DNA of 64,000 nucleotides, taken from Atkinsonella hypoxylon. Lineage: Eukaryota > Ascomycota > Sordariomycetes > Hypocreales > Clavicipitaceae. Below are positions 46,506 through 56,973 of this stretch, piece by piece. The position numbers and the translations under genes are program-made. The notes under the pieces were generated by a model. It was not told the DNA's origin. It saw nothing but the letters and a program-made list of their open reading frames with translations, and did not search any database. The stretch is from assembly GCA_000729835.1 (NCBI GenBank), contig JFHB01000003.1:62001-126000 (forward strand), in the 5' to 3' direction. Within the stretch, counting starts at the first letter, position 1. The number at the start of each line of letters is the position of its first letter.

Positions 46506-49214
46506 TTAGTCACCATATGCAACTCTGAACCGGCCATTCCGTTTTATTCGGCCGTAGTGAAGCAACGAGCATACCTCAGAAGGTGAGCAGCTCACACTTT
46601 TCGAGCTAACACACCGGTAGGCGGTACTAATGTGAGATGGTGCGCAGGCATTAGTGATACGGTTAGCTGGACATTCATTGACGCAATCTTGAAGGGACAA
46701 TTGTTAGAGTTCTCTGGGCGGACTTGGCGTTTGTGGTCTGCTTACCGACTTCGTTGTGATATTCGGCCTCTTGATATATTTTCATGAAGAGATGAGTCTG
46801 GAGTGACACATATGACAACTGACTAAAGTGAACTTGAACAGTGTACGTCACATACTGGGCTAGGTGATTATTATTATTATTTCTCTCTCACATAACATTC
46901 TGTCTCTCAAAGACTGTAAGGCTTTGGGCATACCTACAGGAATCGTCTGTCGATCACTAGTTCTGCTAGAAGTACTCAAATACTGGGTTCCATTTTACAT
47001 GCATAAAGTACTGATCATTGAAACTTACAGATGGATACTCTTTTGAACCCTGTACTGCAACAGAAAGCGCTGCATTTCTAGGTCCCCGTCCCGAACAAGG
47101 GGCTCGTGGAGAAGAGTACAACATAGAAACCTTGTGGTTATAAATAAAAAAAGTTACCAACTTCTATCTATTACCCCAGAAGCGTTAGATCAGAGAAAGT
47201 GACCTTGTTATGGGGTGTGTAATTGCGTTGGTACGACTAGCCAAATTCAATGACGCAGGCTTAGCACATGGAATGGTCTTTGTTCTGTCTTATTTCCTAT
47301 TTCAGCCGAATCCTCCGGGCTGTGGCAGGCCTTTGTGCTACCATATTTTGGTGGCAGAGAGGAAGTGAGCTACAATGCATGACGGCGGCTAATGAAACAC
47401 TTCAGCTGAAGTGAAAGAATTGCTGGCCTGCCTTGTCCTCAGTTTGGCATAAATCATGCTGATAGACAAAACCTCAATTCCAAGACCGGCGGTTGGTGAC
47501 CGTCAAAGCATCCGCGGAATATTGCCTTGGGCGCTCATGATTTTTCTTTACACCAGGTGATTTATTGGTGCATGCAGGCCGGGGTTATTATCCTGGAATT
47601 CTTGCCCATGCAATCACATACAGCCCCTAGATATTTTAAATGACGTGTTAGATATTTCTGAGTGATGCAGCAAGCCCCAGTGTCTCGGTATACCGAATTG
47701 AGTTCATGTCGATATGTGTCGCTAGCTCATCCAGGAAGTCTCTATTCGGCATCGGCTTTGTCGCGAGACTGGGAGGCCTCGGCATCAAAGACAATAAACA
47801 ATTTGCAACGCTTTAAACGAAAGAAGCTTGTCACGAGCAATGATTGAAAGACGCTATCATGGATTGATGACAGCACCCATGAGATCCCGACGCTTGAAGA
47901 TATATGTGCCTTCTGTTATTTCAATGATCTGTTTCATACTCGTGCCTTAATGGAAGTTTAATCCTGCTGTCATACTTTCGGAGATATACATCTAGTGGTC
48001 AAAGGAATTCGGCCAAGATTATCCACCATATGCTGAAGATCTGTGTGAAGACGTACATAAGTATAATGAAGACATCACGCTAGGTACAATATTATAGCCA
48101 AATGCTCAAGGCTTTCCCTGTGTGGACGGCTCCAAGGGGAAGTAGGAAATGATGCAATGCGACGAGTGACGTCGCTGGCGATCACAGCGTTACACGAGAC
48201 AGGCACATGGACAGTCGCATGTCCAAACCGTCTATTAAGACAGAAGAAGGGAAAGCTGCAAAAATTAAACAGACAATAAGTGGAGTAGAAACGAAATAGC
48301 GGCGGATGAGGAAACGTGGCACGGAACGCATGGGAGCAAATGGTAACTAATGAAGCCCATACTGACATTGTCCATGACAGCATGTGCAGACATGGTGCAT
48401 ATTCACGCAAGTCAGCTGCCCTGATAATGCCAGACCAGATGCCTTCCTGGGTCTAGGCCATGATGCCGCGACAAATGGCAGTTTGCCAAATGGCCGTTTG
48501 CCAGAAAGTCTCGGTCAGAAATGAGGCTTCGGAACCTTGCTATCATCCGAGTTTTATTCCTTTTTCTTTTCTTTAGTTTTTTTTTACTTCTGTTGCTTAA
48601 ATATTATTAGTATTATAGTTTTTCCCGGGAAACCAGTAGATGCCAGGCTGGCTGACAAGTAGCTCATAAGTACCTTTTTAGGACATGGCAGCAAGCCATG
48701 ATAGACTCAGGTCCAGACACGCAGATTCGCCGTGCATTAGTTAGAGGCCGTCTGTCATGCCAAGGTCAGTCAATTGCACATGGTTTGCGACAAAACTTGG
48801 CAGGGATCGAACCACGCCCCCCTCTCCCCTCCCCCTCCTAGAGAATGAAAGGGGAAAAAAGCGAAAAAAAAGAAAGAAAGGCTGAGTTGGGTTGGGTATT
48901 GCTTGGGTCAGAAGCGGTCAGAATGTCAGAATCCACATGCAGTCAGTCACTCTCGCCTATAAGGTGCAGCCAGCAAAATCACGCGCGGAACACAGGCATG
49001 CGTTTTGCCGCAACCTCCTGTTGCTTGACAACGACAACCACGCCCCTCGGCAAACCCAAATCGCGATAGCAGCCAGGCCGGTATCACCAAACCCCCAGGT
49101 AGCCACCCGACATAGAACCATCTGGCCACACCGCTCGCAGATTCGCATTAGGCGTCGTCGTCGCCCGAGGTACTTCCGAATCTCACCGAGCGACGAGTGA
49201 CGAGCGTCATCGCC

Positions 49215-49966
49215 ATGGCCGGGAAGAAAGGCGAGAACAGCAAGAAAGCGGCAGGCAATGCCCGCAAGGCCGAGGCTGCTGCACAGAAAATCGCCGCTAC
49301 CGATGCGAGGCAAGAGGCTGAGGAAGCCGAGCAGTGGCAGAAGGGAGCCAAAAGCAATGCCAAAAAGTAAGCATGACAGAAATTTCTCTTGGTGCTCTAT
49401 GGAGCACTTCTACATGCGTGTCCGATGACCAGATAGATACCAACCGCTCATCAACCATCAGAGAAGCCGACGCCGCCAAGAAAGCGGAAGCTGCCAAAAG
49501 AAAGGCCGAGAAAGAGGCTCTCGTGAAGGAAGAAGAAGCCAGCATGGGAGGCCGGGCCGAACCCAAGAAATCCAAAGCTCCTATCAAAAAATCTCGCGGC
49601 TTGGACCTTTCCCAGCTCGACAGTGACTCACCTTCGACACTCAGCGCGAGCGGCATCGACAACGCACTGGATGCCCTGTCCCTAGCGACTGGCTCAGACG
49701 ATACCAAGATCGACAAGCATCCCGAAAGAAGATTTGCCGCTGCATTCGCCAAGTATGAGGAACGTAGACTTGCTGAGATGAAGGCAGACGGCAGCGGCGT
49801 CGGTTTGCGCTTGGACCAGCGCAAGCAAAGAATCAGAAAGGAGTTTGACAAGAGCCCCGAGAATCCTTTCAACCAGGTTACGGCTACCTACAATGCTACG
49901 CGCCAAGACTTGGATCAGGTCAGGACTCAGGAAAGGGCCAAAATCGAGAAGCGACTTGGTCACTGA
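49215..49966 (+). CDS. CCDC124/Lso2-like ribosome-associated protein
   Basis: Exons 49215-49366 and 49462-49966 give 218 aa, close to human CCDC124 (about 220). The first exon is Lys/Ala-rich (AGKKGENSKKAAGNARKAEAA) and includes EEAEQWQKGAK, a pattern of the family; after the splice come a charged helix (EADAAKKAEAAKRKAEKEAL) and a C-terminal globular segment with HPERRFAAAFAKYEERRL, QRKQRIRKEFDKSPENPFNQV. CCDC124 and yeast Lso2 bind idle 80S ribosomes, protect them during starvation and help them restart. The intron is 95 bp with donor GTAAGC. The start context is CGCCATGGCC. The DUF1014-type C-terminus supports the CCDC124 rather than the short Lso2 form. Confidence 0.85.
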
Positions 49967-50400
49967 GCTTGATGCTCGAAAACACAAGGAAATACATCAC
50001 CAGCTGCTTCTCTAGGTCTTCTTGCAGGCACAACAGGTCTTTTAGGGTTTGAATGAATGCACACAACAATGTAAAACCGCTTTGATATCAAAACGGATGG
50101 ATTGAGGAAAAAAGTATCATGCTCAAATCTGAGAGCTACACTACTCGACTCATGCTCCGGTTGTTCTTTAGGTGTTCGATGGTCAATGTTATAAAATAGA
50201 AAATTGCCCCGCCATCACACTCCATGATAATAACCCCGCGATCATTATCGTTCTTGCACGGGCAGAATTCCTCACCGCTTTATACCCCCAGTTTGGAGCG
50301 GCAAGACAGGTTCCCTTGCCACTTATCATCATTCCTTCACACGCGCGAGAGCGCATCCTTATGCTACCTGTGATCTGGCGCTGTCTCACAGCAGGCGAGC
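49967..50400. other. Spacer between CCDC124-like and E2-variant genes
   Basis: 434 bp separate two genes on the plus strand. It holds the upstream 3' UTR and the downstream promoter. No gene recognised. Confidence 0.5.
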
Positions 50401-51477
50401 ATGGCCTACCTACCAGACCTTCCGTCGTTACGGAAACAGCATTTGCTGTCTGAATTGTTCGTCTCCCGCTATCCCTTCAATGTACATGTATGACAATGCG
50501 ATTGACTGGCTTTGTCATAGCACAGGCTTGAAGCAAGCCTGTCCCGAGGGCATTTTCGTTACACTTACACCTGGGGACCCTACTCTTTGGTCCGCTGTAC
50601 TATTTGTCCGCCACGGTGAGAACAAGATTCGGCTCTCCCATGTTTTACTTTGATAGTTGAGTTGCAGCCACTGACCATCGAGTGAGCCTAAACAGGCCCT
50701 TACGCCCCAGCTGTCTTGCGGTTTCAGATTTCATTTCCCGACACATACCCGAAGCTCCCGCCTCTTATCTTATTCTCGACTGACATTTTCCATCCATTGG
50801 TCTCGCCTTTGACGACTTACATGTATCCAACGGATGTTCAGGACAACGGGACTGTCAGCGCAGCGGACCAAGAACGATTACCCCCTGGTTGTTTCAGCCT
50901 GCGCCACGGATTTCCTCAGTGGTTTGGCCAGAGGGCGCGAACTGGATCAGAGGCCAGAGGTACCGCTAGCGAGCGACTTGACAGCCCTGTGTCAGATCGT
51001 ACGAGCGCAGCTCTAGAAGAGGGTAGTGCCAGCGCTGACGCCGCCAGCCATGCGGGGTCCAGAAGAAGCATATCAATATATAGTATCTTGAAGTATATTC
51101 GAAGTGCATTTGATACGTCAGAAGTGCTTGATTCGGTCCCTCTGAATGCTGCTGGGAATCCTGGGGCCTGGCATGCCTGGCGAACCCACCGACGAAAACA
51201 AGCCCGCTTGCCTGGTCACAAGTCAACTCCCGTTCAAAATGCACAAACCGACGAAGCCCAAATTCCTTTGACCACGAATGATGGAGGGACGACCGTGTCT
51301 TCGACTCCGACAGCACGACAGCCTGGAGAGTGGAATTGGGATGGCGTGTGGGAAGACAGAGTCAAGAAGGGTATCTCTGCTAGTCTGAGTGAACCGGTGC
51401 TGTATGGTGCATCAGGTGTAGTGGACGAGACGGTGAGCAAACAGGTACTGAAACATTCGAACCAGAGTGCTAACTAG
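50401..51477 (+). CDS. E2-variant (UEV-like) protein, FTS/AKTIP-like
   Basis: Three exons, 50401-50456, 50521-50615 and 50696-51477, give 310 aa. The first 115 residues follow the ubiquitin-conjugating fold: LRKQHLLSEF, CPEGIFVTLTPGDPTLWSAVLFVR, GPYAPAVLRFQISFPDTYP, then PLILFSTDIFHPLVSP. The HPN motif and the catalytic Cys of active E2 enzymes are absent; FHPLV is the form I associate with FTS/AKTIP, the E2-like partner of Hook proteins that link dynein to early endosomes. The C-terminal 190 residues are polar and low complexity, apart from EWNWDGVWEDRVKKGI. The first donor is GTTCGT, less usual, but only this join gives EFTGLKQACPEG in frame. FTS orthology is inference. Confidence 0.75.
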
Positions 51478-52040
51478 GTTAGATTCGGTTTCTTCCAATG
51501 GAAGAATCCGACATCGAATCGATCAAAGAAAATCTTCGTCGTACACTAGGTGGTACAGACTGAGATTGGCAGGTTGTACTACTTGCATCCACAACGTACA
51601 GCATGCTCTTGGTTTGATATCAAGAGCAAATGTTGTATGTTGTAAAGGAAATTACTTTGATGCGCTAACGAAAATGTCTGTAATCATTTATATGTAGTAT
51701 TTCCATCAGCGTAGCCTTGGCATTTATTGTTAATACCCAAACCAAGTCAGTTTGATTTCCTGCTTGAAGTTGCGCAATATGTTATGCTGGACGTCGTGTC
51801 ACCCATTTTCGCTGAAAAGACGAATTACGACTTGCAGTTGAAGAGCTTGGAGGTCACCTGCTGCAGTAGTCATTACTCCTTGTCGCTCTTTCCACAACAG
51901 CTTTCGTCGTGCCAGATCATCTTCCATTGCAGAGTAGCCTGACCTTGGCATCGGGCTGGCCTTGACAAACAGTCATAACAAGATTTGATCTCGGCTTTCA
52001 GTTGCTCGAGGGCATTATTGGTACTTTATTCTAATGAAAC
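51478..52040. other. Spacer upstream of the unknown four-exon gene
   Basis: 563 bp, AT-rich; short frames only. It should contain the promoter of the next gene. Confidence 0.5.
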
Positions 52041-53886
52041 ATGCATCATATGACTAGAATGACATCTTATACCTCGCAGCACGCACAGGGTCAACAGATG
52101 CACAAGCGGAGTCAGCCGAGCCCGTTACGCATCGTCAAGCGACATCGCGGCAGTGCATCCAACAGCAAGTCGTGCGACAAGACATATCTATCTGCAGAGG
52201 ATAGCGACAGTGATATATCAAGCATCGTCGAGAGAACGCAGCGATTGCAAATTCGGAAAAGACGGCCTCGCCGACCCTACCCAATCAGAAGGGAGTTCGC
52301 GGCTAGCCTGGCAGACTTGAACAAGACGCACAAAAAGTCATGGGAAGGTGCTATAGCTAGCTGTCGAGAATTGTTGCGAAAATCGACGCCAAACCTTAGG
52401 GGCTACAAACGATATCTTTCCATCGGGCAAACAAGCTGGTCACATACTTCATCAAGCAGTCGCATGGCGTCAGCGGCCTCCTCGCAGCAGCGATCAAGTA
52501 CGGATGGCCATCACTTGTCATCCATATCTTCTTAGGAACTGGACTTCAGAGATGGCCGAGGGGTTAGATCTCCGGGTCACTTGACGCCAGAATCGGAGCA
52601 GGGCCACAAACACACGCCCCTAGATCTGAGCCCTCGACAAATATCGCGTACCACGGGCGGTTACATTCTATCACCCCAAATAGTTGTAACGACGCAGAAC
52701 GAGAGAGCAGTTGGACCAAACGCAAACGTTTGGGCAGCGATCGAGATTTCTGGAAAACTTTCTCAGATATCGCCAGTTGCGACAATTGCTTCGGGAAAGC
52801 CATCCGGTGAGATACCACTGGGAACGTTTATTGATCACAAATTAGGTGCAGTAAAAATCACAAGCTGTGACTCCATTAGTATTCGGGCTGCTAATTTTAC
52901 CCAGCAGATCGATTCTTCGACTTTGGTTGTCTGTACGATCTATCTGTGGAGGTGCTTCCCACCGAACAATCAACCATAGTAGAGGTGATACAAGAACAAT
53001 CATGGCCTACGTATGCCCTACAATTATAATATCAAGGTAGAGACTGGACCTAACGGATGGCAGGACGATATATGCTGGAACAAGTATATTGCTTGTAGTA
53101 CATCTCGAACTTGTATCAAGCGAAAGCAGCGTGTGGAGGCACAATCAAGGGCACACCAGATGCAAATCAGACGATTTGATTGAAGAGTTGGAACTTCAAC
53201 TCGGTGGTGTCCAGACTGAACTTCTCAAGGTCAAAATATCCTATCTCCACTCGGCCTTCCCCAGGATTAGCGACTCCAATGTTGCAGAGGACGGGCTTTG
53301 CCACCTTCAAAGCCGCATGGAAACCAATGCCACAGCGGCTATGGCGGGAGATGCCACCGATTCAATCTGGTCGTCACCGGCTAGAGAATCACAAAATAGC
53401 CTCTTTCCCCTCATGGTGCAACACTGGGGAGATGACAAGGCGATTGACGTTCAACGAAGAATCTCCGAATCCCTGCTGGCCCGAACTACCGATACTAAGC
53501 CACGGCGTGACACAGGTTCGATAGTGGCGAACGCTGGGACATTCATGCAGGCTTGTAGCACGAGTTTGACGTGCGTTACTCATCAGACAGGCTTTGGTGA
53601 TTCAGGCATGAGCGGTGCAGCACATAATACCGGTGATACGGTAGATAATCGTTGGAAAACTTGGTCTGGACAAGAAACAAGTCACACCCAATGCGCGAAC
53701 CAGGGCATCAACACACCCGTAAGCGAAATATACTACTTTGGGGAGAGGGCGCTGAAAGCCTTGAGAACACCTACCAAGCTCGAAACTAACATTGCGCGTG
53801 GCAAATTGCACAAAGACAAAGGCGCAGAGGCGCAGGACTTGGAGCACAGGGATGCGAAGTTTTGGGATTGGGGCAAGTGGTTCTGA
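52041..53886 (+). CDS. Four-exon gene of unknown function
   Basis: Exons 52041-52497, 52591-52845, 52905-53010 and 53064-53886 give 546 aa. Taken alone, the frames end in early stops; the three GT-AG introns (93, 59 and 53 bp) join them in phase. The N-terminus is Arg/Lys/Ser-rich (KRRPRRPYPIRREF, followed by DLNKTHKKSW) and may be a nuclear signal. The middle is beta-rich (ISRTTGGYILSPQIVV, VWAAIEISG, FFDFGCLYDLSVEVLP) and leads into SILLVVHLELV and DDLIEELELQLGGVQTELLKVKISYLHS. The C-terminus ends FWDWGKWF. It looks like a conserved fungal protein with a beta-sandwich core, but I cannot name a family. The acceptor of intron 2 could be 3 nt later (52907). Confidence 0.7.
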
Positions 53887-53987
53887 GTGCTTCATAGGGA
53901 AAAGTTGTAGCATCTCGTTTGGCTTCTTGGTAACATTCAACCTTTTTTTTTTTTTTTTGTACTTGCTTTTTTCTCGTTTGAGAAATC

Positions 53988-54938
53988 TTAGTGGAGCTCA
54001 TCTTTCCAAGGAATAGATATTTGAGCACCTTTTCTTGCAACGGTTATCGAGGATGCTTTATTGGCAGCTTTGACGGCTGTATCAATGTCGAATGGTCCCT
54101 CGCCAGCATGTACCACGGCCAAGGCATATGATCCGACGAATGTGTCGCCTGCAGCAGTAGTGTCGAGCACATTAGTCTTGACAGCGTTCACAAAAGCCAT
54201 TTGTCCCGATCTCGTCGCGTAGAAGACTCCCCTTCCACCAAGGGTGATGACCACGTTCCGCACGCCGCGCCCGAGGAAGATGCCAGCCACGCCTTCCAGC
54301 CCCGGCAAATCATCGAGGTCGGGCTCAGGTCGTCCAGAAAGGATAGAAGCCTCCGTCTCGTTGACAATTAGGTGCGCCAGCCCGTCGTACGCAGGGCCCG
54401 GCAGCTCCTGCGCCGGCGCAGGATTCAACAAGACGGGCACGCCAGCCCTCTTGGCCGCGTCCAAAGCCTGCAAGACGGTGTCGCGCGGGATCTCAAGCTG
54501 CATGATGAGCAGGTCTGGCTTCGGGCCCGGCAGGTCCTGGAAGTCTGCGGGGCGCAGCGAGTAGTTCGACTCGGGGGACAGGACGATGCGGTTCTGGCCG
54601 TCGCTGTCGTCGACGATGATGATGGCGACGCCCGTCTTGCCGTCTGTGACGACCACGCCGTGCGTGTCTACGCCGTACGCGCGCAGGCTTGCGAGGAGCG
54701 CGGTCCCGTGGGCGTCGCGGCCTACGGCGCCGAGCATGCACACGGAGGCCGTCGCGGATGACTGGTCGCTTGGGCGGGAGAGCTTGGCGCACGCGACGGC
54801 CTGGTTGGCGCCCTTGCCGCCTGGGGAGGTGGCGAAGTGTGTTGATGTGAGGGTCTCGCCGGGGAGGGGGTGGTGAGGCACGTAGGACACGAGGTCCATG
54901 TTGAGGGAGCCTAGGACGGTGATGCGCGGTTGGGCCAT
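53988..54938 (-). CDS. RBK1: Ribokinase
   Basis: A single exon of 316 aa encodes a PfkB-family sugar kinase that phosphorylates D-ribose to ribose 5-phosphate with ATP in the cytosol. The N-terminal substrate motif is GSLNMDLVSY, followed by the PfkB-1 signature SPGGKGANQAVACAKL near residue 38. The PfkB-2 signature DTTAAGDTFVGSYALA near residue 257 holds the catalytic Asp of the anion-hole GAGD-type motif, here AAGD. NVVITLGGRGVFY and IPWKDEL complete the family pattern. Length is normal for ribokinase. The ATG (ATGGCCCAACC) is the only good start. High GC in the 5' half creates a long antisense-phase frame in the same strand that is not a gene. Confidence 0.95.
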   Translation of the reverse strand: MAQPRITVLGSLNMDLVSYVPHHPLPGETLTSTHFATSPGGKGANQAVACAKLSRPSDQSSATASVCMLGAVGRDAHGTALLASLRAYGVDTHGVVVTDGKTGVAIIIVDDSDGQNRIVLSPESNYSLRPADFQDLPGPKPDLLIMQLEIPRDTVLQALDAAKRAGVPVLLNPAPAQELPGPAYDGLAHLIVNETEASILSGRPEPDLDDLPGLEGVAGIFLGRGVRNVVITLGGRGVFYATRSGQMAFVNAVKTNVLDTTAAGDTFVGSYALAVVHAGEGPFDIDTAVKAANKASSITVARKGAQISIPWKDELH

Positions 54939-55206
54939 TGGGGAGCGTGGTGAGCTTTTGGTTGGGGGGGTTATGAAGGGGGGAAAGCGGGAATTGCGTG
55001 GTTTGTGTTGTTGGTTTTTTATTTTTTATTTTTGTCTCGTGGGTGGGACGTGAGACGTGAGACGCGGCTGGATGGCGGCGCTTTGAGGTGTTTGATCGTG
55101 ATGGAGCTGGTGGTGGCTTCACTGCCTTCTGGAAGGCAATTGTCCGAATTTTAAATTTCATGATTAAAACTTGATTTTGGCCTTGCGTTATTAAATACAT
55201 ACTGTG

Positions 55207-55239
<33 letters not shown>

Positions 55240-55655
55240 CCCGGTTTGCAGAGCGAGAGAGTCGACGGGCTGCCGTCCGTCTCGCATGCTACAAGCTATG
55301 TTCTAGTCCGTGCGATAGTTATGTCGGGCTTATAAATGTGCAGTCTCGCGCGTAAAGCCATCTTGTTGAATCCTCCGTAGCTAGGCTTCGTTGATTTTCC
55401 TCCCGGCTTGACCCTTCCGTATGACCTTCCGGTGCTACATGGTGTCCTGACCCCATGGACCTACAGCGATGCCTCCAGTAGCTTCTGAATGTGCTCATCC
55501 TTTTGCCTCCGTCAGGACCAGGGGTTTTAGTATGATTTTCACGACCATGTATGTCCTGGTGTTTTGCCCACCTATGCCGGACACGTAGGATAATCAAAAG
55601 GCATGACACCAGCTCAACTCCTCGCCATCGCATAAATCCCCCTCACCCCTCACCC
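54939..55655. other. Spacer between ribokinase and RIB7
   Basis: 717 bp containing a T-rich stretch, a long poly(T) at 55211-55238, and no supportable gene. It holds the ribokinase promoter and the RIB7 3' UTR. Confidence 0.5.
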
Positions 55656-56444
55656 TTACTCTTGAAACTTGCCACAGAGGACGACGTCTTCCTCCAGAGG
55701 AAGCCACGAGACGCCGCGCAGCCTAGCCGCGGGCGTCGGCGCACCCTGCGCATCGAGCACTCTATCCGGCGACACGACAACGCCCCCCTTCCCAAGCCAC
55801 GTCGGAGCAATAGTGACGATGACCGAATCGACAAGCGCATGGCACGCCGGATCCAGCAACGAGTTGACGACCTGCCCGCCGCCTTCGACCATGACACTCG
55901 TAAGCCCCTCCGCCAGAAGAGCCTGGAAGACGCGCTCCCACGAGAAGCGCACCCTTGCTTCGCCAGACGACGCCGGAACATGGATGTACTTGCCGCCGTG
56001 GTCCTGCAGGACCTGCTGGGCTTGCTGGCAGGGGACACTGACGCCCGTGAGGACAAAGGGCGCGAGGCCAGCGCCCGCGCGGCTCATCTCAAGGACCTTG
56101 TCCTCGGGCCGCGGCGTCCACCGCGCGTGCGGATCGACGACGACAGGGCGAGGCTGCGCCGTCACCCCCTGGATGCGGCAGTTGAGGCCTGGGTTGTCGG
56201 CCAGGAGAGTCGACACGCCGACGAGGATGGCCGCGTGTCGGGACCGGAGGTAGTGGGTCATGGCCTTGGAGCCCGGCCCGGACAGTCGGGTCTGGATGCC
56301 GGGCGCGAGGGAAAGCGAGGAGTCTAGCGATGTGGCGAAGGTGAGCGTGACGAATGGCCTGGACTGGGCCTTGTCGCTGGGCGGCGGGAGATGAGGCTCG
56401 AGGGAGAGCGCCGCGGACGCGGGGAAGACAAGTTGCTCCGCCAT
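55656..56444 (-). CDS. RIB7: Diaminohydroxyphosphoribosylaminopyrimidine-type reductase (Rib7)
   Basis: Fungal Rib7 reduces 2,5-diamino-6-ribosylamino-4(3H)-pyrimidinone 5'-phosphate with NADPH, the second step from GTP to riboflavin; in fungi reduction precedes deamination. The 262 aa single exon has the RibD_C fold: RPFVTLTFATSLDSSLSL at the N-terminus, HYLRSRHAAILVGVSTLLADNPGLNCR (split as HYLRSRHAAILVG and STLLADNPGLNCR), the NADPH-binding SVMVEGGGQVVNSLL, and VIVTIAPTWLGKGG. Length matches yeast Rib7 (about 244) with a slightly longer tail. High GC makes long frames on both strands; this one has the family motifs throughout. Riboflavin feeds FAD to enzymes such as the L2HGDH in this window. 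Confidence 0.93.
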   Translation of the reverse strand: MAEQLVFPASAALSLEPHLPPPSDKAQSRPFVTLTFATSLDSSLSLAPGIQTRLSGPGSKAMTHYLRSRHAAILVGVSTLLADNPGLNCRIQGVTAQPRPVVVDPHARWTPRPEDKVLEMSRAGAGLAPFVLTGVSVPCQQAQQVLQDHGGKYIHVPASSGEARVRFSWERVFQALLAEGLTSVMVEGGGQVVNSLLDPACHALVDSVIVTIAPTWLGKGGVVVSPDRVLDAQGAPTPAARLRGVSWLPLEEDVVLCGKFQE

Positions 56445-56973
56445 TTTGGAAAAGAGTGTAGTCGCTTTCAGCCATGTATGTACGTGCCGGGTACCGGCGG
56501 GCTAAACGGCGGGCTAGATGGTGATGGAAGGACGGTGAAAATCATGGTGAGGCTTGTTGTGGATGAGGTTGTGAAGATGTGACCCACCTTCGATGGAAGG
56601 AATCGAGCTGGCTGCCAAGTAGTATGCTGACCTGTGTTTCGGTAGATGAGGCTTGTCTTCTCTGCTTCGGTTCACGGATACTGGAGTCCTCTTTCTACGA
56701 CGATGTGTATTTCGAATATTACAAGTTGAGGAACGGGTTGGTCTTGACATGTCGTCTTGAACGGCACTAGGTCAAGTACGATTATACTTTCACATTACCA
56801 TGAAACGACTTCATGATGAAACAGAGAATCTCCCTGCTTCCACGTCTCACAGTTCAATGTCCCATCTCATCATTTGAGGCACATAATATTCCTTCATTTC
56901 TTATGTACTCACATTTCATGATTTAAACACATGGCCCTTGCACGCATAAGCATCATGCTCGTTACAACAAAGA
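56445..56973. other. Spacer between RIB7 and AlkB-like genes
   Basis: 529 bp holding the RIB7 promoter and the AlkB-like 3' UTR; AT-rich at its right half (56790-56940). No gene recognised. Confidence 0.5.

Larger units (their letters stand above)
40600..49214. other. 8.6 kb block without an intact gene
   Basis: I found no intact gene in this block on either strand. A/T homopolymers lie near 40809-40830, a G-rich run at 41369-41394, and a pyrimidine/purine inverted stretch at 41877-41917. From about 42.3 to 45.5 kb there are loosely coding-like frames broken by stops (for example 42982-43212, 43830-44039 and 44888-45200), but none matches a family I recognise. A perfect 11-bp-arm hairpin lies at 46479-46505. 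The CTAGGTAC and TACGGAGTA words of other spacers are essentially missing from 42-48.5 kb. A decayed insertion or gene relic is possible. Confidence 0.45.

Noticed and set aside
52533..52535. In-frame stop suggesting a pseudogene or stop readthrough
   Set aside because: A GTACGG...CCAG intron (52498-52590) removes it and keeps the frame.
54493..55287. 264-codon frame overlapping the ribokinase start
   Set aside because: It crosses a long poly(T) tract, is highly Arg/His/Pro-biased, and is a phase shadow of ribokinase.
55551..56327. 258-codon plus-strand open frame opposite RIB7
   Set aside because: It is a GC-driven antisense shadow: Arg/Pro-rich, no family motif, while the minus-strand frame carries all RibD_C motifs.
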